Below, in pieces: positions 1-8,741 of a stretch of DNA of 64,000 nt. The stretch spans positions 1-64,000 of the forward strand of contig CAVSTF010000006.1 of assembly GCA_963730785.1 (NCBI GenBank). Reading direction: 5' to 3'. The stretch comes from Bog-473 sp963730785. Its GTDB lineage: Bacteria; Actinomycetota; Acidimicrobiia; Acidimicrobiales; RAAP-2. The notes below the pieces were generated by a model, which saw nothing but the letters and a program-made list of their open reading frames with translations, did not search any database and was not told the origin of the DNA. A program made the position numbers and the translations under genes. How positions within the stretch are numbered: the stretch's first letter is position 1; every line of letters begins with the position of its first letter.

Positions 1-31
1 TGAAGCTGCAATTTTTGAACAAATATAAAAA

Positions 32-37
32 TTTATT
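32..37 (-). promoter_or_regulatory. possible polyadenylation signal AATAAA
   Basis: The minus strand reads AATAAA here, about 115 bases downstream of the stop codon that ends the fibronectin-II-like exon. The distance fits a short 3' UTR. In AT-rich DNA this hexamer is common by chance, so it is only supportive of the gene model. Confidence 0.3.
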
Positions 38-152
38 CTAATCTAATGAATACGCAAAACGCAGGCTTGATTGTTAAGTGTAATAAATAAAAATGATAAA
101 ATTAGGTGATGTAGATAAATTGATATTACAGCATAGTACACGTATAAAATTT

Positions 153-421
153 CTACAAAAGAACGTACACAATATTTAAGGCTATCAGACTAACGGCACT
201 TTGACCTTGTGCGGATGTGCATATCGCCCAGGTCCAGTTGTTGGCGCGACAAGCCAGCTGACCAATACCAGTGACTCCAGTTACGTTGGCGATGCAACTG
301 TAGTAAAGCTGATCATCGTAGGTAAACGGAAAAGTGCAAATAGGATTTAACGCTGTGGGATTAGCAGTTGTCGTTTCAGATTTCTCAGATGTGACGCTCA
401 TTGTGGACTTATTACAGCCAT
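153..421 (-). CDS. terminal exon, fibronectin type II-like domain (eukaryotic)
   Basis: The minus strand opens with a splice acceptor (TTTCAG ending at 422) and reads without a stop for about 89 codons to 153. The translation contains CTFPFTY, YYSC, LAC and NNWTWAIC, which resembles the Cys/aromatic pattern of a fibronectin type II module, although the usual WC pair is AC here. It ends in a hydrophobic tail (VSLIALNIVYVLL), possibly a GPI-anchor or membrane signal. Joining to the upstream exon at 1644 makes a GAT codon and yields AIPDGCNKS, so the frame is kept. This is a partial gene from a probable metazoan; its function is not recognised. Confidence 0.5.
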
Positions 422-944
422 CTGAAACATTAAATTGACAGTAGTTCTAGCCTACTAACATCATACCAATATGAAGCACTTGCTCGTTTGATCTTTTCAG
501 TATGTTGGTAATAATTGAATGACGAAAGCCTATCAAGGACTTAATTTATTTTGGTTTGACTATACAATGGGATTACAATTGACTTACAAACTAAAAAAGA
601 ATTGATATACGCTGCAAGATAGTGCACACATCAAAACATTCAAGCAAAACTGCTTCGCTGGACTGAATGTAACGTTTCTGTCGGTAAAATATAATTGAAA
701 ATCAGTGGCATCACTGCAACTAAATTTGTATTCAAGAGTCATCCATATATTACGTTACGCGCCGGGTGGGTCTGGACCTGTGCTACACTTTGTTCTAGAC
801 CAGTGTTACCTAACACCCATCATCGTTCAAATATTAGTATATATTGTTCCCAAAGATTGTGCAAAGGACATCCATTTACGTAATGCTTATAAGAGGAATT
901 AACTTGGTGAGAAATATTGTTGTAATTGTTAGTTTTGAGGAGGC

Positions 945-956
945 GGGGGGGGGGGG
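945..956 (+). repeat. G homopolymer, 12 bases
   Basis: A run of twelve G follows GAGGC inside the predicted intron. Such tracts are typical of eukaryotic non-coding DNA, are error-prone in sequencing, and do not occur at this length in the bacterial part of the window. Confidence 0.9.
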
Positions 957-1139
957 AGTTGTCTCAGGCAAGTGTTATAAAACACATCAATTTAAATTGC
1001 ATTGCATAAAAAAGATCTGGCTACAAAAATTAATTGCGAAATCGTATTCCAAGCGGCACCGGGGTGGGGGTCTACGGGGACACCACTACGTAATAAAAGG
1101 AAAGGTGTCGGCCAAGTGTTGATTTGACTTTGTTACAGA

Positions 1140-1152
1140 GGGGGGGGGGGGG
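1140..1152 (+). repeat. G homopolymer, 13 bases
   Basis: A second G run of about thirteen bases lies 180 bases after the first, in the same predicted intron. The exact length is unreliable in any sequencing technology. Confidence 0.9.
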
Positions 1153-1643
1153 AGAGGGTTAAAATCACCAACAAACGTTGCGTAATATATGGATGTTCCC
1201 TTATTGATACAATTTATTTAGGTTTTTAAATAACATAACCCTTAATTACAACTGGCACTTATTTTATTATTTTATTTTGAGTTCTTGAGCAGTTTTCTGC
1301 ATTTTCCGGTTCAAAGGCGCCATGTTAGACCGGACGTGGAATAGTGCCAATCATAGAACGAGAATAAGAATTTGAGCTGAGGAGTGAGCCTATCAGGGCT
1401 GGATCGTTATAGCATACGGCATAAGTGTAATGGACGTCATTTAACTTTAAGCTGGAATTAACATATAGAATGAGTTTTAAATTTAAAATACACATGCAAA
1501 AAGAAGCTCGAATACGCGTTAACTAAAAACACATCCTTTATAATAATAATTCAAGTCACTGGCTGAAGACCATTTCATCGAATCTTGTTGAAATAAATAC
1601 ACCAACAAACGCCTAAAACTTGTGAAAACGGTGCTTCAAATAC

Positions 1644-1882
1644 CCGGTATAGCGCGATAGTTCGTATGGGATGAATTGTTGAACCCTCCATCGGCAAACA
1701 GCTGACAGCGTCCAGTGTCCGTCCAGCTGTTGAAATAAGCGCAGTTTTCAGTCTTGCTGCACGCCCAGCCGCACTGCGCAGCGAGCAGGACGCACGCTCC
1801 TCCAGCCGCGGGCTGAGCAGCAAACTCGGCCAGCCAATAACCGACGGCGCACAACGATGTTCCGCCCGTTGACGTCACTGGT
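1644..1882 (-). CDS. internal exon, PAN/apple-like domain (eukaryotic)
   Basis: An open frame on the minus strand runs from a candidate acceptor (CTCAG ending at 1883) to a donor GT at 1643. The translation contains CAVGYWLAEF, CGWACSKTENCAYF and GRCQLF. This Cys spacing, with the CAYFN core, resembles PAN/apple modules of animal extracellular proteins. Spliced to the next exon the domain closes with a Cys in AIPDGC, as PAN domains usually do. The 5' boundary is uncertain and more exons should lie beyond the junction, where the sequence becomes bacterial. Confidence 0.45.
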
Positions 1883-2320
1883 CTGAGACGATGACGTCGG
1901 GCTTTGAGGCGCTTGAGTTGAAAATACGCATTTCTCAAAGAAACTCAGTAAGAATGCTACTAGCGTCGCTTGGTATCTCATTCTTATTGCGTGAACGCCG
2001 GATTATAAAATGATGTCGTTAAGTAGCTATTCAATGCAAGATAGTGTCAGCTGTTTCAGGGCGCTGTAAGGGAAATAAGCGTAGACAGGCCTGAGCTGAT
2101 TACGAGTAAATACAATAATAAGCCTCTTTAGTATGGATCGCTTTGCATACGTCACGTTCAAGGTAGTCACGTTGAAAAGTATTAGCGCTCCAAGTTCAAG
2201 AACTGAACTGTAGACAGCTCGAGGCTGTTAACTGGATTCGATGGTGATCTCAAGATTCGTGAGGCAAATTCGACGTCAGTTCGATATGGTGCCCCCAACG
2301 CACCGGCCGAAAGGATCGTC
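1883..2320. other. gene-free junction zone between eukaryotic and bacterial DNA
   Basis: About 440 bases without a supported gene. Composition drifts from AT-rich (to about 2,180) to GC-rich (from about 2,280). A short palindrome AGTTC-AA-GAACT sits at 2193-2204. The last bases before 2321 include a plausible ribosome-binding site (GAAAGGA) for the permease gene, so the bacterial side begins before 2,300. Confidence 0.5.
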
Positions 2321-3944
2321 ATGGCGGATCTGGCTGTTCCCGTTACGGATGCACCCGTAGGAGAAAAGGGGCTCAAGGGCGGGGCGCTCGGGCTCATCTC
2401 GTCGGTCGTGGTCGGCGTGGCCTCGACCGCACCGGCCTACAGCCTGGCGGCGACCTTGGGCTTCGTAGTCATCGCCATCAACGGGCTGCAGGCCCCGATC
2501 ATCACCATCCTGGCCTTCGTCCCCATGCTGTTCATCTCCTATGGCTACAAGGAGATGAACTACGCCGACCCCGACTGCGGCACCACCTTCACCTGGGCCA
2601 CCCGGGCCTTCGGTCCCAAGACCGGCTGGATGGGCGGCTGGGGCATCGTGGCGGCCGACCTCCTGGTCATGGCCAGCCTGGCCCAGGTGGCCGGCCAGTA
2701 CGTCTTCCTCCTCTTCAACGCCAACGGGATCGGCGGGAATCGAGCAGCGGCTGGGTCCTGCTGGTCGGGGTGCTCTGGATCGTCGTGATGACCGCCATCT
2801 GTTACGTGGGCATTGAGATCTCGGCCAACTTCCAGAAGGCCCTGCTCGGCATTGAGTTGACCATGCTGCTGGTCCTTTCGATCTGGGCCTTGGTCAAGGT
2901 GGGCAACGGGACGGCTCCGGTCGGTCACCTCACGCCCAGCCCTCCTGGTTCAATCCGTTCGATCATTTCTCGGCCACCGGGTTCATGGCCGGGTTCACCT
3001 TCATGCTCTTCATCTATTGGGGTTGGGATACCGCCGTGTCGGTCAACGAGGAGACGTCGGACTCCCATCGGACCCCGGGCCGGGCGGCCGTGCTGTCGAC
3101 GCTCGTCCTGCTGGCCACCTATGCCCTGGTCGTGCTGGCCACCCAGTCCTACGCCGGCATCGGCACCCACGGCGTCGGACTGCAGAACTGGGCCAACTCA
3201 GGGCGACGTGCTCAACAGTCTGGGCGCCTCGATCTTCGGCGCCTCCGGCTTCGGCAACGGTCATGGTCCACCTGCTCATCTTCATGGTGCTCACCTCGGC
3301 GGCCGCCTCCACGCAGACCACGATCCTGCCGACGGCCCGCACCACCCTCTCCATGGCCGTCTACAAGGCCATCCCGTCGGTCTTCGGCCGCATCCACAAG
3401 CGGTTCCTCACCCCGACCGTGTCCACCGTGGCCATGGGCGGCGTCTCGATCGTGCTCTACGTCGCCATGAACTACCTCACCTCGGGCGGAGCCGTGATCG
3501 TCGACTCGGTGTCGGCGTTGGGCGCCATGATCGCCTATCTACTACGGCCTCACTGGCTTCGCCTGTGCCTGGTATTACCGGGCCACCTTGCCGAGAGCGC
3601 CCGCAGCCTCTGGATCCGGGGCGTCCTGCCCGCACTGGGTGGCCTCATCCTGTTCGGTCTGCATGATCTGCAACTTCTGGTACTACTGGAATGCCGGTCA
3701 ACAGCGACACCAGCGTGGACAATTCCCTTCTCACCGCATTGGCAGATCGGCGGCGTGTTCATGCTCGATGCCGGCGTGCTGATTGCTCGGGATCGTGTTG
3801 ATGTTCACCTACAAGGCCATACGACCGGCCTACTTCCGGGGCGAGGTCCTGAACCGGGACACGCCGACCCGGGTGCCCGAGGACATCGGCACCCCGGTTG
3901 GTCTGTTCGGCATCGACCCCTTCGAGGACGGCGCCACCGAGTAG
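2321..3944 (+). CDS. APC-family amino acid permease, heavily frameshifted
   Basis: The fragments together describe one amino acid-polyamine-organocation transporter of about 540 residues with roughly 12 membrane segments. The N-terminus (ALGLISSVVVGVASTAPAYS) is the typical APC first helix, and GFTFMLFIYWGWDTAVSVNEE is the conserved helix 6 region. Reading the family homology requires at least eight frame changes, near 2740, 2938, 3200, 3260, 3540, 3590, 3660 and 3780. Conserved sequence resumes immediately after each change, which argues for sequencing indels rather than gene decay. The frame ends in IDPFEDGATE and a TAG at 3942. It is the first bacterial gene after the junction. Substrate unknown. 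Confidence 0.75.
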
Positions 3945-4003
3945 TCCTGCTAGACCAGAGCGGTGGTCGAGCGACGGCCGACTCGCTCTGGGATGGAGGA
4001 CGC

Positions 4004-4760
4004 ATGACGCAGGTACTGGCCGGGACGGCCGCCATGGTGACGGGCGCATCGAGCGGCATCGGCGAGGCCACCGCAGTGGCCCTGGCCGAGCAAGGGGCTC
4101 GGGTGTCGCTGGTGGCCCGGCGCAAGGACCGATTGGAGGCGTTGGCCGAGCGGATCGGGGGCGATGCCCTGGTCATTGAGGCCGACATCACCGATCAGGA
4201 GCAGGCCCAAGCATGCGGTGGCGACGACAGTGGCCGAGTTCGGGCGGCTCGACACGTTGGTCAACAACGCCGGCGTCATGCTGCTGGGTCCGATCGTCGA
4301 TGCGCCGATCGAAGAGTGGCAGCGCATGGTCCATCTCAATGTCCTCGGACTGCTCTATTGCACCCACGCCGCCCTGCCCCATCTGCTCTCGGCGGCCGAA
4401 GGTGAGCCCCGGTCGGTGTCCGACGTGGTCAACATCTCATCCACCGCCGGTCGTAATGCTCGGCTGAACAGCGGCGTCTACAACGCCACCAAGTTCGGTG
4501 TCGGCGCCTTCAGCGAATCGTTGCGCCAGGAGGTGACGGCGAGGCACGTTCGGGTCACGTTGATCGAACCCGGGGCGACGGCCACTGAGTTGGCGTTCCA
4601 CAACCGGCCGGTGATCCTGGAGGAAATGGCCAAGACCTTCGGCGGGATCGAAATACTCAAGGCGGAGGACATTGCCAACGGTGTGCTCTACGCCGTGACC
4701 CAGCCCCGTCATGTCGCCGTCAACGAAGTGCTGATCCGCCCGACCGAGCAGGAGCGCTGA
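4004..4760 (+). CDS. short-chain dehydrogenase/reductase (one frameshift)
   Basis: A classical SDR of about 250 residues. The NAD(P)-binding motif TGASSGIG is at residues 14-21, NNAG follows in the middle, and the catalytic Ser-Tyr-Lys set reads NISSTAG...YNATK. One frame change near 4210, between ITDQEQAQA and TTVAEFGRLD, breaks the frame. ATG 4004 follows a GGAGG-like site at 3994-3998. Its C-terminal EPGATATEL segment is typical of SDRs acting on small alcohols or ketones; the substrate cannot be told. Confidence 0.75.
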
Positions 4761-5325
4761 ACAGTTCAGCGCATCTGCCGTCATTGGCAGCCCGGGATCC
4801 GGGAAGACCACGCTCGGGACGTGCCTTGGCCGAGGCGCTGGACGTTCCGTTCGTCGAACTCGACGGCATGTTCCATCAGCCGGTTGGACCCGACTGCCGG
4901 CGGAGCGAATTCGAGCGGCGGGTGGCCGCCGTCGCCGAAGGCCCGGCCTGGGTCATTGACGGCAACTATTCGTCGAGTGCGCCATGAAGGTATGGTCCCG
5001 GGCCGACACGGTGGTCTATCTGGATGTGACCATGGCCAAAATGCTGTGGCGGCTGGTGCCCCGCACCGTGCATCGTTCGCTGCGGCACACCGAGTTGTGG
5101 AACGGCAACCGGGAGCAGTTTCGCAGCATGATCACGCGCAACCCCGAGGAGAACATCATCCTGTGGTCGGTCATGCACTTCTCGCGCCATCGCCGGATGT
5201 ACGCCGCCGCCATGGCTGACCCGGAGTGGTCTGACCTGAAGATCATCCGCCTGTGCTCGTCGACCCAGGTGGAGATCTTCTTGAAGAATGTGAAAGAAAC
5301 CGCGGGGCGAGGGAGAGTGGGCTGA
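4761..5325 (+). CDS. adenylate-kinase-like P-loop NTPase (FlaR/topology-modulation type), frameshifted
   Basis: The pieces read VIGSPGSGKTTLG (Walker A), then LAEALDVPFVELDGMFHQP, WVIDGNYSS and RADTVVYLDVTMAKMLWRL. This order matches small AAA/adenylate-kinase-like proteins annotated as DNA topology modulation protein (FlaR). Frame changes occur near 4825, 4890 and 4975. The start is not clear: no ATG precedes the Walker A in frame, and the gene may overlap the previous stop. It ends at TGA 5323-5325, overlapping the next ATG (ATGA), so it is co-transcribed with the following SDR. The cellular role of this family is poorly known. Confidence 0.6.
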
Positions 5326-6104
5326 TGGATCTGGAACTGCAGCAGAAGGTGGTGGCCATCACCGGTGGCACCGACGGTCTCGGCCTGGCCCTGGCCCACC
5401 GCCTGGTGGCCGAGGGAGCTGCCGTGGCCGTGTGCGGTCGGGATACCGGCCGGTTGGCCGTCGGCCGAGTCGTCGTTGATGGCGGCCGGCGGTGACGTGC
5501 TGGCGCTGCCGGCCGACGTGTCGCAGGCCAGGGACATCGAGCGGTTCATTGGTGCGGCGATCGATCGCTGGCACCGACTGGATGGCATCGTCCACAACGC
5601 CGGCAAGTCGGCGGCCGGGCTGGTCGAGTCGTCGACCGATGCCACCTGGGAGGCGGACCTGCAGTTGAAGCTGATGGGGGCCGTGCGACTGGCCCGGCTG
5701 GCCACGCCGCACCTACGCGAGTCCAAGGGTTCGGTGCTGTTCACCCTGGCCCTGGCGGCCAAGGCGCCCGGGTGCGGGCAGCACCCCGAGCTCGGTATCG
5801 CGGGCCGCCGGCATGGCCCTCATGAAGGCGCTGTCCAAGGAGCTGGCCCCCGACGGTATCCGGGTCAACGCCATCCTCATCGGGCTGATTGAAAGCGGGC
5901 AGTGGGTGCGGATGGCGGAGGCCGGCGGCGTGGAGCTGGCCGATTTCTACGAGCAGATGGCCAGGAACTCGTCCATCCCGCTAGGCCGGGTGGGCAGGGC
6001 CGACGAATTCGCCGACCTGGCCGTCCTATCTCCTGTCGGACCGGGCGTCTTACGTGACCGGCACCGCCATCAACCTCGACGGTGGGATGTCGCCGGCCGT
6101 CTGA
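5325..6104 (+). CDS. short-chain dehydrogenase/reductase, frameshifted
   Basis: An SDR of about 255 residues starting at ATG 5325, which overlaps the preceding TGA. TGGTDGLG forms the cofactor loop, HNAG follows, and the C-terminal hallmark GTAINLDGGMSP is present just before TGA 6102. The catalytic Tyr region, around 5770-5800, is scrambled by a frame change, with others near 5460 and 6025. The order of motifs is otherwise normal. Substrate unknown. Confidence 0.7.
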
Positions 6105-6352
6105 GTTGTTGTAGCCCTCCATCTCCATGACGTCCCCGGTGCCTCCGGGGGTCAGCGTGACGGCGAAGCCGTCGATCATGTCGACCCGGGTCAATGCGTC
6201 CACGTGGCAGCGGCCGCCACCGCCCCACTTCTTCTTGGCGGCCTGGCGGGCCACGAGGGCATCTTCGGCCACCACAAAGACGATCTCATGGTCCTCGCCC
6301 ATGCGGGTCCCGCTCAATTCACCACCCAGGAACGCGGCGTAGAGGTGCACGC
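6105..6352 (-). CDS. DUF1543-like small protein
   Basis: The minus-strand translation from a GTG at about 6352 reads HLYAAFLGGE, then EDHEIVFVVAED, KKWGGGGRCHVDALTRVDMIDGF. This resembles DUF1543 proteins, which share a starting LGG segment and a central H(I/V)D. Function is unknown. The frame runs past GYNN without a stop into the convergent SDR, so the 3' end is probably damaged by an indel. An in-frame ATG exists further upstream but lies in the promoter of the divergent epimerase gene. Confidence 0.5.
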
Positions 6353-6380
6353 GGCGAGCGTAGCGAGTACGAAAGGGAGT

Positions 6381-7305
6381 ATGAGTCCCGAGCAGCATCT
6401 CCGGCAGCAAGGTGGTGGTGACCGGTGTCACCGGTCAGGTCGCCCGCCCATTGGCCTTGGCCCTCGCCCGTGACAACGAGGTCTACGGCGCGGCGCGCTT
6501 CACCGATTCGGCGGCGCGTGGCCGCTTGGAAGCGGCGGGCGTCCACTGCGTGCCGGTGGATTTGGTGGCCGGCGACGTGTCCGGGATTGCCGGCCGACGC
6601 CGACTACGTGCTTGCACTTCGCCGTGGCCAAGACCAACAACTGGGAGGTCGACCTGGCGGCCAACAGTGGGGGCCTGGCCTCACTTGATGGAGCATCACC
6701 AACACGCCCGGGCATTCCTGCACTGCTCCACCACGGGCGTCTACAAGCCCGAGGGCCATCGTGAGTTCGCCGAGGACGGCCCGCTGGGCGACAACCACGG
6801 CGTCTGGCCCTTCCTGCGGACCTACAGCATCTGCAAAATCGCGGCCGAGGGCACGGCTCGCTGGGCGGCCGAGCGATTCGAATTACCCACCACCATCGCC
6901 CGCCTGTCGGTGCCCTACGGCGACGGTGGTGGCTGGCCGGCTATCCACCTGCACATGATGTTGTACGGGCCACGCCGTGCCGGTGCACATCGACGCGCCG
7001 AGCGTGTACCACCCATGCACCAGGACGACATCCTGGCCATGGTGCCCAAGTTGCTGGGTGTGGCGGGCGTCCCGGCCACCACCGTCAACTGGGGCGGCAG
7101 CGAGGCAGTCAGCATTGAGGAGTGGTGCGCCTACCTGGCCGACCTCACCGGCATCGAAGCCCGCTTTGATCCCACCCCCAACACGATCGACAGCGTGCAG
7201 ATCGATACCACCCGCATGCACGAGTTGGTCGGCCGGACCACCGTGCACTGGAAAGACGGGATGCGGCGCATGGTCGAATCGCTGCACCCCGACAAGGTGC
7301 GATGA
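6381..7305 (+). CDS. NAD-dependent epimerase/dehydratase family protein, frameshifted
   Basis: An extended SDR of about 305 residues. TGVTGQVA is the Gly-rich cofactor loop near the N-terminus, HCSTTGVYKP is the Ser/Thr region, and TYSICKIAAEG supplies the Tyr-x3-Lys pair. Frame changes occur near 6388 (one extra C would explain why ATG 6381 is out of frame), 6592, 6640 and 6970. The alternative start is GTG 6412 inside the same frame as the Gly-rich loop. It ends at TGA 7303, overlapping the next ATG. The substrate is probably a nucleotide sugar or aldehyde but cannot be named. Confidence 0.7.
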
Positions 7306-7773
7306 ACGGAGCTGCGCTTCGAAGCCGTGTGATCCCGAAGCGCGCACCGGCGACCAATTGCTGGCCGAAATGCGGGACGAGCTCAACGAGGTGTACGGCG
7401 CGTTCGATCGCCTCGACAACCCGAAGTTGGAGCCGGACGAATTGCGACCGCCCTCGGGTGGCTACCTGGTGGGCTGGGTGGGCGGCGAGGCGGTGGCCGG
7501 TGGCGGGGTGCGTTTCCTGGCCGAGGGTCTGGGCGAAATCAAGCGGATGTTCGTCCGGCCGGGCGCTCGCTCACAGGGCACGGCCCGCCAGTTGCTGGCG
7601 GCGCTCGAAGACCTGGCCGTGTCGCTCGGCTACGGCGCCGTGCGCCTCGATACCGGTCCCAAGCAACCACATGCCATGACGCTGTATCGGCAGACCGGCT
7701 ACGTGGACATCGCCGCTACAACGAGAATCCCTTCGCCTGCTTCTGGGGCGAGAAGGAACTCCAGCCGAGCTAG
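7302..7773 (+). CDS. GNAT-family N-acetyltransferase, frameshifted
   Basis: About 155 residues. The acetyl-CoA binding region reads IKRMFVRPGARSQGTARQLL (the R/Q-x-x-G-x-A loop), followed by LGYGAVRLDTG and MTLYRQTGYVDI, all typical of GNAT enzymes. Frame changes occur near 7325 and 7712. ATG 7302 overlaps the upstream stop (ATGA). The stop TAG at 7771-7773 shares the palindrome CTAG with the stop of the convergent DoxX gene. The substrate is not predictable. Confidence 0.7.
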
Positions 7774-8157
7774 CTCTTGGGTTCCGGCTTGGCCTGCAGG
7801 GCAGCCCAGATCATCGGGATCTGCAGGGGCAGGCGAGCCCAGGCGGCGGCGGGCTTATCGGCGATGCCGGGATTGCGGCCGGTGCCGGCGTCGAGCGTCA
7901 TTTGGACATTGGCCGGGAACACGCCGACCAGTAGGGCCGCGCTGGCAGTGGCGCCCCACGGTCGTCCGCTTGAGGAGCCCGTAGGCGCAGGCCAGCTCGG
8001 CCAGGCCGCTGGCGTAAATCAGGTTCTTGTGGTGTTGCTCGGGGATCAGGCGCGGCATGCCGCTCATGAAGACATCGGGCTTGACCAGGTGGATGATGCC
8101 GCTGGTGATGAAGGCGGCCGCCAGCACCTGAGGGGCTCGTCGCCGAATTTTGCTCAC
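7770..8157 (-). CDS. DoxX-family membrane protein (one frameshift)
   Basis: A small membrane protein of about 128 residues starting at GTG 8157. The N-terminus has a hydrophobic segment (VLAAAFITSGIIHLVKP) followed by IPEQHHKNLIYASGLAELACAYGLL, a DoxX-like signature with several membrane helices. A frame change near 7950 must be bridged to reach ALLVGVFPANVQMTLDAG and the end at TAG 7770. DoxX relatives associate with redox or thiosulfate metabolism, but the role of this member is unknown. Confidence 0.65.
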
Positions 8158-8369
8158 GGCCCGGACTGTACTGTGGCCAGGTCCAAGATCTCACCGCGGC
8201 CCGAACCCGTAGTCCGCCGAGGGCTGGCTCCCAGCGCTTCACATTCTTGGTCAGTCTTCACAAAATTGGTCAATGCTCCAAGAAAGAAGTATCGGGGTTG
8301 GACCGCGTCGCCCGCCAACCCGCCACCCAGGAAACACCGAATGATCCGGAGCCGGGTCCAGGAGGAATT

Positions 8370-8677
8370 GTGGTCACACTCATCGGATCGCTGGCGGCCA
8401 CCGTCACCACGGCCTGTTGGCTCCCACAGATTGATCAAGACATTTCGGCTCGGCACGGCCGATGACTTTGCCTGGCCGTACCTCGGCATGCTGATGTTCG
8501 GGTTGTTGGCCTGGGCCGTCTACGGACTTCTTCCGCCACGACCCACCCCTCTATGTGTGCAACATCATCACGGCGATCCTGGTCGCCGGGGTGGTGGTCA
8601 TCAAGGTGCGTTCAGAGCAGGCTCGCCGTCACCTGGCCGACGAAGTGGCGGCCATCGTGTCCGACCTGGAGGCCTGA
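8370..8677 (+). CDS. SemiSWEET/PQ-loop sugar transporter (frameshifted)
   Basis: About 100 residues with three membrane helices, the size of a bacterial SemiSWEET, which works as a dimer to move small sugars. LIGSLAATVTTACWLPQI contains the PQ motif of helix 1, followed by KTFRLGTADDFAWPYLGMLMFGLLAWAVYG and YVCNIITAILVAGVVVIKV. GTG 8370 is chosen because AGGAGG lies at 8360-8365. Frame changes occur near 8438 and 8535. It ends just before the carbohydrate operon at 8.7 kb, so a link to sugar uptake is possible but not shown. Confidence 0.65.
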
Positions 8678-8698
8678 CCATGTAAGGCGGAGGCGTCG

Positions 8699-8704
8699 TA
8701 GACT
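8699..8704 (+). promoter_or_regulatory. -10-like hexamer TAGACT of the GH4 operon
   Basis: TAGACT fits the actinobacterial TANNNT consensus and its last T is also the first base of the palindrome at 8704. A start of transcription 7-8 bases further on would fall inside the palindrome at the ATG at 8712. No strong -35 is visible. Confidence 0.45.
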
Positions 8705-8717
8705 GACACTCATGTCA
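8704..8717 (+). promoter_or_regulatory. palindromic operator TGACACTCATGTCA
   Basis: An inverted repeat with arms TGACA/TGTCA lies 20 bases before the GH4 start codon and touches a -10-like hexamer. An almost identical sequence (one base different) occupies the same position before the MFS-LivF fusion gene at 14550. The placement over the expected transcription start fits a repressor site. No regulator gene lies next to either copy, so the protein that binds is unknown. Confidence 0.6.
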
Positions 8718-8741
8718 GAGAATGCGGAGGGCGCGGCATGA
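8712..8741 (+). CDS. possible leaderless 9-codon leader peptide
   Basis: An ATG at 8712, seven bases after the -10-like hexamer and inside the palindrome, opens MSENAEGAA and stops at TGA 8739-8741, which overlaps the GH4 start codon (ATGA). If transcription starts at 8711-8712 this would be a leaderless mini-cistron coupled to the GH4 gene. The frame also contains the GGAGG site of the GH4 gene. Evidence is positional only. Confidence 0.2.
   Translation: MSENAEGAA

Larger units (their letters stand above)
422..1643 (-). other. predicted spliceosomal intron, 1,222 bases
   Basis: On the minus strand the segment starts with GTATTT (1643 downward) and ends in TTTCAG (422), a canonical GT-AG intron in phase 1. 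It is AT-rich, contains both G-homopolymers, and has no sustained open frame on either strand. Apart from the homopolymers I see no further feature in it. Confidence 0.45.
1..2180. other. AT-rich, eukaryote-like segment foreign to the rest
   Basis: This stretch is AT-rich, has long A/T runs and two G-homopolymers, and shows no bacterial-style packed genes. Its only convincing coding content is two minus-strand exons with metazoan extracellular domains separated by an intron. The rest of the window is GC-rich actinobacterial DNA. The right boundary is not sharp; it lies somewhere between about 2,100 and 2,300. A chimeric assembly, for example host DNA joined to a symbiont or contaminant, is the simplest explanation. 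Confidence 0.75.
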
